DNA from: DAIPHL01 sp036771375
Lineage (GTDB): Bacteria > Synergistota > Synergistia > Synergistales > Synergistaceae
DNA: 5,477 bases
Assembly: GCA_036771375.1 (NCBI GenBank)
Contig: DAIPHL010000145.1
Location: forward strand, 1-5,477
Direction of reading: 5' to 3'
Shown in pieces: positions 1 through 5,461 of this stretch. Position numbers and translations under genes: made by a program. The notes below the pieces were generated by a model. That model was not told the DNA's origin and did not search any database. It worked only from the letters and a program-made list of their open reading frames with translations. Positions within the stretch are counted from its first letter, which is position 1. Each line of letters starts with the position of its first letter.

Positions 1-1106
1 GGTCGGCGCTCGGTGGGGAGGGTGTGATTCGTGCCGGCGATATAGTCGCCGAAGACCTCACTGCTGCTGTATCCGAGAAACGCCGCTCCGTAGGCCGTGC
101 ATCGAGAGAGCGCCTCGCGGGGGTTGGCGAGAGCCAGCTGGAGATGTTCCGGAGCAAAGCGGTTGGCGTAGGCGATCGCGTCGTCGAGCGTCGCGGCGAT
201 CCCCACCGCTCCGTTGGCCTCCCATGAAGCGCCGGCGACCTTCTTCGTGGGAAGGCATGCCAGCATCGTCGTCAAGTTCTCCATGACCTCTCCGGCCAGG
301 GTCGCACTGGTCGTCACCAGAACGGCGCGGGCCATGGGGTCGTGTTCGGACTGGGCGAGCATGTCGCTTGCGATCAGCCGGGGGACCGCGCCTTCATCCG
401 CCAGGATCAGGACCTCGCTGGGACCGGCGAGCCCATCTATGCCGATCTCGCCGAAGAGTGCCCGCTTGGCCTCCGCCACGTAGGCGTTGCCCGGTCCCGC
501 GACGAAGTCGACCTTGCGGATCTCCCGGGTCCCCAGTGCCACCGCCGCAATCGCCTGGACGCCGCCGATCGCCCAGATCTCCTCGACGCCGAGAAGGGCC
601 AGGGCGGCGAGGACGGAGGGATGAATTCTGCCACCGCGTCCCGGGGGAGAGACCGCCGCGATGCGCTTGACGCCCGCTTCCTGTGCCGGGACCACGCACA
701 TGATGGCGCTGCTCACCAACGGGTACCTGCCGCCTGGAATGTACACGGCGGCGGAATCCACCGGAATGTAGCGGAATCCCGCGCACACTCCGGGAGAGAT
801 CTCCCATTCCCGGTCCTTCAGGATTTCCCGCTGCAGGGCATGAAAACGTCTCACGTTGCGTATCGCCTCTTCGAGCGCGACGCGTTCCTCCCCAAGGAGC
901 GAGCGGAGGGCCGATTCCGCCTCTTCGAACGGCACGGCGAAAGGACCTCCGAAGTCATCGAACTTCCGGGAATACTCGGCTACGGCCTCCGTGCCGCGTT
1001 CACGGACGTCCCTTATGATTTCCTCGACGGCGCCCACGATGTCCTTTGAAACGTCGCCCGCCCCTCGTCCGCCTCTCTTGACCCATTCGATGCGCTCGTT
1101 TCCCAT
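1..1106 (-). CDS. hisD: Histidinol dehydrogenase, C-terminus cut by the window edge
   Basis: This cytosolic enzyme catalyses the last two steps of histidine synthesis, oxidising L-histidinol to L-histidine with two NAD+ and a catalytic zinc. The reading frame is open from ATG at 1106 down to position 1 with no stop, so 368 codons are present of a family length near 430. The family signature is intact: IDGLAGPSEV, followed by SDMLAQSEH. By alignment to E. coli HisD from memory, Gln252 and His255 are zinc ligands (E. coli 259/262), Glu320-His321 in APEHLQL is the catalytic pair (326/327), and Asp354 in GDYIAGTNHTLPT is a third zinc ligand (360). The fourth ligand, near E. coli His419, lies in the missing part. 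A GGGGGA ribosome site at 1117-1112 stands 5 nt before the ATG. No other his gene is in the window. The PGGRYPLVSS stretch differs from E. coli (PGGSAPLFST) and resembles HisD-like paralogues such as sulfopropanediol dehydrogenases, so the substrate is probable rather than certain. Confidence 0.92.
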   Translation of the reverse strand, partial: MGNERIEWVKRGGRGAGDVSKDIVGAVEEIIRDVRERGTEAVAEYSRKFDDFGGPFAVPFEEAESALRSLLGEERVALEEAIRNVRRFHALQREILKDREWEISPGVCAGFRYIPVDSAAVYIPGGRYPLVSSAIMCVVPAQEAGVKRIAAVSPPGRGGRIHPSVLAALALLGVEEIWAIGGVQAIAAVALGTREIRKVDFVAGPGNAYVAEAKRALFGEIGIDGLAGPSEVLILADEGAVPRLIASDMLAQSEHDPMARAVLVTTSATLAGEVMENLTTMLACLPTKKVAGASWEANGAVGIAATLDDAIAYANRFAPEHLQLALANPREALSRCTAYGAAFLGYSSSEVFGDYIAGTNHTLPTERR

Positions 1107-1158
1107 GTCTGTCCCCCGTTTCGTCTTGGATCTGGAGCAAAAAACAACTTTTTGAGAG

Positions 1159-1164
1159 TATAAT
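1159..1164 (+). promoter_or_regulatory. Possible -10 box for the plus-strand operon
   Basis: A perfect TATAAT lies on the plus strand about 112 nt before the ATG of the DUF2993 gene. No acceptable -35 hexamer is seen 15-19 nt upstream (the region reads AGCAAA), and the TG needed for an extended -10 is not in the right place. The box overlaps the -10 of the minus-strand hisD promoter by one base. It may be a weak or activator-dependent promoter, or a chance AT-rich match. Confidence 0.3.
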
Positions 1165-1191
1165 CTATAACAAGTGCCGGCAGTCTGTCAA
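1164..1191 (-). promoter_or_regulatory. Sigma-70-type promoter for hisD
   Basis: Read on the minus strand there is a perfect -35 box TTGACA (1191-1186), a 16-nt spacer, and a -10 box TATAGA (1169-1164). The -10 is preceded by TG plus one base (1172-1170), making it an extended -10. Transcription would start near 1157, giving a leader of about 50 nt before the hisD ATG at 1106. An 8-nt palindrome TGCCGGCA (1175-1182) sits in the spacer and could be an operator. Box quality and position support the call; use in the cell is inferred. Confidence 0.65.
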
Positions 1192-1206
1192 AGTCCGGAA
1201 CGACCT

Positions 1207-1217
1207 TGCACCGTGCA
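1207..1217. repeat. Short palindrome in the operon leader
   Basis: TGCAC and GTGCA form a perfect 5-bp inverted repeat around a single C. It lies between the possible plus-strand -10 and the DUF2993 gene, and about 16 nt upstream of the hisD -35 box. It could be an operator half-site pair for either direction, but it is short enough to be chance. Confidence 0.25.
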
Positions 1218-1261
1218 GCCACGTTTCCGTCCTTGGGTTGCGGCACACGTTCGTTCATGTT

Positions 1262-1268
1262 GAGGAGG
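1262..1268 (+). promoter_or_regulatory. Strong ribosome binding site of the DUF2993 gene
   Basis: GAGGAGG, complementary to the anti-Shine-Dalgarno core, lies 7 nt before the ATG at 1276. It fixes the start of the downstream gene, whose N-terminus then reads as a clean signal peptide. Confidence 0.8.
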
Positions 1269-1275
1269 AAAAGAA

Positions 1276-2016
1276 ATGTTTCACGCGAAACGTCCCCGAA
1301 GCGCCATCCCCTTTTTTCTGGTCACGCTCTTTCTGACCGTCTCGGCTCCGCTTTCGTCGCTTTACGCCGCCACCCCCTCCGACTCCGTCGTGGCGAATCA
1401 CGTTGCGGATCTCCTGTACGATAAATTCAAGCCGGAAGGTCTCTCCGTTACGGTACGGGACAGCCGAGCCTATGCGGAGATGAAGGGAGCCGTGATCAGC
1501 GACATACGGATCGACACGATGCGGCTGGACGCACTGCTGGTCAACCTGGACAAACCCCTCGTGAACGACGTCGATTCGCTCGCCTCCCTGATCGGTTTTT
1601 CCAGAGGGGAGCTCGTCCTGGCCGAAAAGGACGTCAACGACTTTTTCAAGAAGAACGACACGAAAGGGTTTTCCAAGCTCGTATTCGATTTCACCCCGAA
1701 GGGGTTTCTGGCGAAGGGAATTTTCTCCGCGGATTTCATCGTCACGTTTCGCATCCGGCTCGCAGCAACCGGTTTTCTTGCGTTGAAGTCCGACGGAGTG
1801 CATCTCGACAAGACATCGATCTTCGTGGAGAACATCAAACAACCGGACTCCCTCACGGAGCGCATCGTCAATCGGATCAACCCCCTTCTCGAATGGCGCG
1901 ACATTCCGTTCAAGGTGGAGTTCTCCAAGATCACCATGGACGAGGAAGCGACGAGGATGACCGGGCATCCGAAGAAATTGGAGGCCGGTTTTACGGCCGT
2001 TCGGGGTGCAAGGTGA
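1276..2016 (+). CDS. Secreted DUF2993 / LmeA-like lipid-binding family protein
   Basis: This 246-residue protein begins with a clear export signal: a basic N-terminus (residues 1-8, with K5, R6, R8), a hydrophobic core (about 10-29) and a likely signal peptidase I site after Ala31 in SSLYA|ATPS. No lipobox cysteine is seen. The mature part alternates short beta-like hydrophobic strands with turns: an N-terminal section with VTVRDSRAYAEMKGAVISDI, a central GELVLAEKDVNDFF, then FTPKGFLAKGIFSADFIVTF, and a C-terminal LLEWRDIPFKVEFSKITM. This order matches DUF2993, the family of the mycobacterial phospholipid-binding protein LmeA, by recall of the family pattern rather than a search. The product is probably periplasmic or extracytoplasmic and may bind lipid; its exact role is unknown. 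The stop TGA (2014-2016) overlaps a possible GTG start of the next gene, so the two are likely coupled. The first codons contain a near-parS palindrome. It is the first gene of a three-gene run. Confidence 0.75.
   Translation: MFHAKRPRSAIPFFLVTLFLTVSAPLSSLYAATPSDSVVANHVADLLYDKFKPEGLSVTVRDSRAYAEMKGAVISDIRIDTMRLDALLVNLDKPLVNDVDSLASLIGFSRGELVLAEKDVNDFFKKNDTKGFSKLVFDFTPKGFLAKGIFSADFIVTFRIRLAATGFLALKSDGVHLDKTSIFVENIKQPDSLTERIVNRINPLLEWRDIPFKVEFSKITMDEEATRMTGHPKKLEAGFTAVRGAR
1277..1292. other. Near-consensus parS-like palindrome
   Basis: The 16-mer TGTTTCACGCGAAACG differs from the widely conserved ParB-binding site TGTTTCACGTGAAACA at two positions, the tenth and the last. It overlaps the ATG of the DUF2993 gene and encodes its residues 2-5. 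Chromosomal parS sites often lie in or near genes close to the origin. With one copy and two mismatches, one of them in the central CACGTG, this is only a candidate. Confidence 0.3.
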
Positions 2017-2018
2017 AG

Positions 2019-3314
2019 ATGGCCCCGATTTCGGAGATGAAAATCGCGGTGGTCGGTCTCGGCTATGTCGGTTTGCCGCTTGCGGCCGCGTTTGCCGGAA
2101 ACGGTTTCGACGTAGTCGGTTTCGATCGAAACCGGGAACGGGTTGAAGCCCTTTCCTCCCGATTCGACTTCACCGGAGCCGTCGATTCGGCGGCGCTCGA
2201 GGTCGATAACCTGACCTTCACGTCTCACGTCGCCGGCATGTCCGGTCGCGATGTCTACGTCGTGGCGGTTCCCACCCCCGTGGACACTGCCCACAAGCCG
2301 GACCTGACGGCTCTCGCCGACGCGTCCGAAGCGGTCGGGCAGGCCGTATGCAGGGGCGCCGTCGTCTGCTACGAATCCACGGTGTATCCCGGCGTCACGG
2401 AGGACTTCTGCGCCCCGATCATCGAAAGGATCTCCGGCCTGCGAAGGGGTGTCGACTTTAAAGTCGGCTATTCGCCCGAGCGGATCAATCCCGGCGACAG
2501 GGAACACACCGTGGAGACCATCGTCAAGGTCGTGAGTGGCGAGGACGAAGAAGCCGCCGATCTGTTGGAATCCCTATACGGATCGATCGTCCGTGCCGGT
2601 GTCCACCGGGCTCCCTCGATCCGGGTGGCCGAGGCGGCGAAGGTCATCGAGAACACGCAGAGGGATCTCAACATCGCGATGATGAACGAGCTGGCGGTCC
2701 TCTTCGACAAAATGGGGATCCGCACCAGAGACGTCCTCGATGCGGCCGCCACGAAATGGAACTTTCTGAACTTCACGCCCGGTCTCGTCGGAGGGCATTG
2801 CATCGGGGTGGATCCGTACTATCTGACGCACAAGGCGGAGGAGATCGGCTACATCCCGCAGGTCATCCTCGCTGGACGCAGGATCAACGACTCCATGGGC
2901 AAGTTCGTCGCGGAGAAGGCGGTCAAGCTCGTCTCCCGAAGCGGCACGAAAGGTTCCCCTCGAATCGGGATCCTGGGCGTCACCTTCAAGGAGAACGTGC
3001 CGGATCTTCGAAACAGCCGCGTTCCCGATATCGTGAAGGAGCTCGGAGAGTACGGCGTCGTCCCCCAGGTCTCCGATCCGCTGATCGCTTCGGAGGCATG
3101 TATGGCGGAGTACGGTTTCGCCCTCGACCCGCTCGAATCTCTGGTCGACCTGGACGCGCTCATCATCGCCGTTCCGCACGAAGCGTATCTGCTCTCGGGC
3201 TGGAACTCCCACGTGAGGCGTCTTCGCTGTGGAGGAGGCGGAGTCGTAATGGACATCAAATCGGCCTTTTACGGCAATCGATTCGACGAAAGAGTACGCT
3301 ACTGGAGCCTGTGA
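2019..3314 (+). CDS. tviB: UDP-N-acetylhexosamine 6-dehydrogenase, TviB/WbpO type
   Basis: This cytosolic enzyme of the UDP-glucose/GDP-mannose dehydrogenase family oxidises C6 of UDP-GlcNAc or UDP-GalNAc to the uronic acid with two NAD+. From ATG 2019 it has 431 residues (TviB about 425). Residues 8-22 hold the NAD-binding strand with GLGYVG (13-18). The central domain has YESTVYPG, SPERINPGD and EAAKVIENTQRDLNIA with active-site Lys208. The catalytic cysteine is Cys261 in PGLVGGHCIGVDPYYLTHKA, and the C-terminal domain carries GVTFKENVPDLRNSRVPDIV. These blocks match Salmonella TviB nearly word for word (from memory), not the UDP-glucose or ManNAc branches. ATG 2019 is chosen because TviB also has a few residues before KIA; GTG 2013, overlapping the upstream stop as GTGA, and ATG 2037 are alternatives. 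It pairs with the epimerase that follows to make UDP-GalNAcA. Confidence 0.92.
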   Translation: MAPISEMKIAVVGLGYVGLPLAAAFAGNGFDVVGFDRNRERVEALSSRFDFTGAVDSAALEVDNLTFTSHVAGMSGRDVYVVAVPTPVDTAHKPDLTALADASEAVGQAVCRGAVVCYESTVYPGVTEDFCAPIIERISGLRRGVDFKVGYSPERINPGDREHTVETIVKVVSGEDEEAADLLESLYGSIVRAGVHRAPSIRVAEAAKVIENTQRDLNIAMMNELAVLFDKMGIRTRDVLDAAATKWNFLNFTPGLVGGHCIGVDPYYLTHKAEEIGYIPQVILAGRRINDSMGKFVAEKAVKLVSRSGTKGSPRIGILGVTFKENVPDLRNSRVPDIVKELGEYGVVPQVSDPLIASEACMAEYGFALDPLESLVDLDALIIAVPHEAYLLSGWNSHVRRLRCGGGGVVMDIKSAFYGNRFDERVRYWSL

Positions 3315-3320
3315 GGAGGA
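3313..3320 (+). promoter_or_regulatory. Ribosome binding site that decides a TTG start
   Basis: GAGGAGGA begins inside the TGA stop (3312-3314) of the dehydrogenase gene and ends 7 nt before TTG 3328. There is no in-frame ATG or GTG between it and the Rossmann motif of the epimerase, so it supports the TTG start and suggests termination-coupled reinitiation between the two genes. Confidence 0.8.
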
Positions 3321-3327
3321 AACTTTT

Positions 3328-4362
3328 TTGGACGGAATAAAAGGACCGGGGAGAGCGAAAAACCTCGAAGACGCAAAGAGTTTTCTGTCGGATCATCGGC
3401 TGCTTTGGCTTGTCACGGGCGCGGCCGGTTTTATCGGTTCCCACCTCGTCGAACGGCTGCTTCGGCTCGGTCAGAGGGTCGTCGGATTGGACAATTACGC
3501 CACGGGCTACAGGGAAAACGTCGACTCGGTGACGGCCGCGGTGGGAGAGAAAGCCGAACTCTTCCTCATGCGGGAGGGGGACATCACGGATTACGACAAT
3601 TGTCTTCGTGCCTCTTCCGGCGTCGACATCGTGCTCCACATGGCCGCGCTCGGCTCCGTGCCACGTTCCATGAAGGATCCCCTTTCCACGCACCGGAACA
3701 ACGTCGAGGGATTCGTCAACGTACTTATGGCCGCCAGGGAGAATGGGATCAAGCGGGTCGTCTACGCCTCTTCGAGCTCCGTGTACGGCGACAGCCCGGA
3801 GCTTCCGAAGGTGGAGGAGCGGATCGGACGTCCTCTCTCTCCCTATGCCCTCTCGAAACGTATGAACGAGGAGTGCGCCGAGCTCTACACGAGGGTTTTC
3901 GGCATGGAATGCATCGGGCTGCGTTATTTCAACGTCTTCGGTCCAAGACAGGATCCGAACGGTGCCTACGCCGCCGTGATCCCCCGCTGGTTTTCCGCGC
4001 TCGCGAAGGGGGAACGTCCCGTGATCTTCGGCGACGGACAAACGTCCAGAGACTTCTGTTACATAGAGAACGTGGTCGCCGCGAACATCCTGGCCGCCCT
4101 CACCGAAGACGAACGCGCCTTCAAAGAGGCCTTCAACATCGCCTGCGGGGAGCGGACGACACTGAACGAGCTTTTTCGGGCGATTCGGGAGCTCGCGCCC
4201 GGTGCCGGTACGGTGGAACCCATATACGAGGACTTTCGTCCGGGCGATATCGCCCACTCCCTCGCCTCCATCGAGAAGGCCGAAAGTCTGCTCGGCTATG
4301 AACCCGTCGTCAAGGTTAGGGAGGGTCTGAAGCGGGCGGCAAGGTGGTATCTCAAAAAATAG
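3328..4362 (+). CDS. tviC: UDP-GlcNAc 4-epimerase, TviC/WbpP type (extended SDR)
   Basis: This cytosolic short-chain dehydrogenase/reductase inverts C4 of N-acetylated UDP-hexoses, converting UDP-GlcNAc to UDP-GalNAc or UDP-GlcNAcA to UDP-GalNAcA. It has 344 residues (WbpP 341). The NAD-binding GxxGxxG is GAAGFIG (31-37), followed by the acidic residue in VVGLDNYATG. HMAALGSVPRS (104-114) is typical of this branch. The catalytic set is the serine cluster at 148-151 (YASSSSVYGD) with Tyr173 and Lys177 in SPYALSK. LRYFNVFGPRQDPNGAYAAV and GDGQTSRDFCYIENVV are near-identical to WbpP and TviC as recalled. Ser311 in HSLASIEKA aligns with WbpP Ser306, the position that is Tyr299 in E. coli GalE and that admits N-acetylated substrates. 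It starts at TTG with an excellent ribosome site 13 nt after the dehydrogenase stop. About 26 residues precede WLVTG, slightly more than in WbpP. Gene order dehydrogenase-epimerase is the same as tviB-tviC. Confidence 0.92.
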   Translation: MDGIKGPGRAKNLEDAKSFLSDHRLLWLVTGAAGFIGSHLVERLLRLGQRVVGLDNYATGYRENVDSVTAAVGEKAELFLMREGDITDYDNCLRASSGVDIVLHMAALGSVPRSMKDPLSTHRNNVEGFVNVLMAARENGIKRVVYASSSSVYGDSPELPKVEERIGRPLSPYALSKRMNEECAELYTRVFGMECIGLRYFNVFGPRQDPNGAYAAVIPRWFSALAKGERPVIFGDGQTSRDFCYIENVVAANILAALTEDERAFKEAFNIACGERTTLNELFRAIRELAPGAGTVEPIYEDFRPGDIAHSLASIEKAESLLGYEPVVKVREGLKRAARWYLKK

Positions 4363-4366
4363 AGAG

Positions 4367-4406
4367 AAAGAGGGAGTGGAAAGCTCGCTTTGGGCACTTC
4401 CTCTTT
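4367..4406 (+). terminator. Long stem-loop between the epimerase gene and hemB; likely terminator
   Basis: Arms 4367-4378 (AAAGAGGGAGTG) and 4395-4406 (CACTTCCTCTTT) pair over 12 bp, with one G-U at 4374/4399. Inside, AAAG (4380-4383) pairs with CTTT (4388-4391) around a CTCG loop. The structure starts 4 nt after the epimerase stop and ends 9 nt before the hemB ribosome site. The run of T at the 3' end is short (CTCTTTG), so termination may be partial. The A-rich left arm would give U residues on the other strand, but no minus-strand gene ends here. Confidence 0.55.
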
Positions 4407-4415
4407 GCATGAAAC

Positions 4416-4420
4416 GGAGG
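4416..4420 (+). promoter_or_regulatory. Ribosome binding site of hemB
   Basis: GGAGG lies 9 nt before ATG 4430 (6 nt before an in-frame GTG 4427). It argues against the upstream in-frame starts at GTG 4376, which is inside the hairpin, and ATG 4409, which is itself upstream of this site. Confidence 0.7.
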
Positions 4421-4429
4421 ATTCGTGTG

Positions 4430-5410
4430 ATGAGTCGTTTTCCGATCGTTCGTATGAGGCGCATACGGGAGAACGCGACGTTGCGGGAGATGCTGACGGA
4501 GGTCACCCTTGTCCCAAGGCAGATGATCCTGCCGATCTTCGTCTGCCCGGGCGAGGGCGTGGCCCGTCCCATTCCGTCGCTCCCGGGGCTCTTTCATTGG
4601 AGTGTGGATCGTCTTCCGGCGGTGGTGGAGCCTGCGATGGCGTTGGGGGTCAAGGCGTTTTTGCTCTTCGGCCTGCCGACCTACAAGGACGAGGAGGGAA
4701 GTTCCGCCTTCGATCCAGAGCAGCCGGTACAGCGAGCCTTGCGATTTTTACGGGAACGGTATCCGGATGCCTTCCTGCTCGCCGATACCTGTATGTGCGA
4801 ATACACCAGTCACGGACACTGCGGGCATGTGGGGGAAGACGGAAGAGTGGACAACGACAGGACGCTGGTGCTCCTGGCGAAGGCGGCCGTCAGCCAGGCG
4901 GAGGCCGGAGCACATATGGTCGCCCCGTCGGACATGATGGACGGCCGGGTGTCGGCGATCCGTACCGCTCTCGACGCAAGAGGGCTCGTCGGAGTCGGGA
5001 TCATGAGCTACGCCGCGAAGCAGGCGTCGGCTTTCTACGGACCCTTCCGTGACGCGGCGGGTAGTGCGCCGTCTTTTGGCGACAGAAAGGGCTATCAGCT
5101 TCCGCCGATGAACCCGAGGGAGATCGTCCGCGACGCCCTGATGGATGTGGATGAGGGGGCGGATATCCTCATCGTCAAACCTGCGGTGCCGTATCTCGAC
5201 ATCGCCTGCCGCCTGCGGAGCCTGACGAGTCTGCCGATGGCGGGGTATGTGGTGAGTGGAGAATACATGATGCTGCACGAAGCGATTTCCTCCGGCTCGC
5301 TCGATCGCGAGCGAGGTCTGTTGGAATATCACACCGCCGTGCTACGTGCCGGATGCGATCTTTTGATCACGTATTACGCGACCGAGGTGGCCCGTATTCT
5401 CAAACAATAA
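4430..5410 (+). CDS. hemB: Porphobilinogen synthase (delta-aminolevulinic acid dehydratase)
   Basis: This cytosolic TIM-barrel enzyme condenses two 5-aminolevulinate molecules into porphobilinogen, the second common step towards heme, sirohaem and cobalamin. From ATG 4430 it has 326 residues, the usual length. The N-terminal arm has RMRRIRENATLREMLTE and LILPIF-like MILPIFV. Cys121, Cys123 and Cys131 in DTCMCEYTSHGHCGH form the zinc site, marking the zinc-dependent class. APSDMMDGRV follows. The two Schiff-base lysines are Lys197 in SYAAKQASAFYGPF and Lys250 in ILIVKPAVPYLDI (E. coli 195/247), and VSGEYMM is conserved. The residue aligned with the E. coli allosteric Mg-binding Glu232 appears to be Asp235. 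The hairpin in front suggests it is transcribed separately from the sugar module or by read-through; I see no clear promoter in 4363-4429. No other hem gene is present in the window. Confidence 0.96.
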   Translation: MSRFPIVRMRRIRENATLREMLTEVTLVPRQMILPIFVCPGEGVARPIPSLPGLFHWSVDRLPAVVEPAMALGVKAFLLFGLPTYKDEEGSSAFDPEQPVQRALRFLRERYPDAFLLADTCMCEYTSHGHCGHVGEDGRVDNDRTLVLLAKAAVSQAEAGAHMVAPSDMMDGRVSAIRTALDARGLVGVGIMSYAAKQASAFYGPFRDAAGSAPSFGDRKGYQLPPMNPREIVRDALMDVDEGADILIVKPAVPYLDIACRLRSLTSLPMAGYVVSGEYMMLHEAISSGSLDRERGLLEYHTAVLRAGCDLLITYYATEVARILKQ

Positions 5411-5461
5411 CTAAAGAAGAGCAGAGGTCTCTTTACGTTTCGCCGAAAGATCGGTTTGTGG

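Noticed and set aside
342..1049. 235-codon plus-strand open frame within hisD
   Set aside because: It is antisense to hisD, whose frame carries the complete family signature and active-site residues; the plus-strand frame reads as arginine- and histidine-rich noise.
1140..1153. A-tract and T-tract around CAAC in the hisD leader
   Set aside because: It could fold into a weak A-T hairpin, but without GC pairs it is neither a convincing terminator nor an attenuator, and no leader peptide rich in histidine codons is seen.
1013..1258. 81-codon minus-strand frame running through the hisD promoter region
   Set aside because: It overlaps the hisD N-terminus in another frame and covers the promoter elements; no family features.
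1893..2018. Upstream extension of the dehydrogenase frame to ATG 1893
   Set aside because: The extra 42 residues overlap the end of the DUF2993 gene, have no similarity to the TviB N-terminus, and precede the expected Rossmann start by far too much.
1470..2507. 345-codon minus-strand open frame across the DUF2993 and dehydrogenase genes
   Set aside because: It spans two well-supported plus-strand genes, has no family motifs and no sensible ribosome site; antisense shadow.
4376..4429. Extension of hemB to GTG 4376 or ATG 4409
   Set aside because: GTG 4376 lies inside the hairpin arm, and neither start has a good ribosome site; GGAGG 4416-4420 serves ATG 4430 and the resulting length matches HemB.
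3256..4572. 438-codon open frame on the minus strand opposite the epimerase gene
   Set aside because: It is longer than the real gene but has no recognisable domain, low-complexity charged composition, and lies wholly opposite strongly conserved enzyme sequence. Codon bias in GC-rich genes produces such frames.
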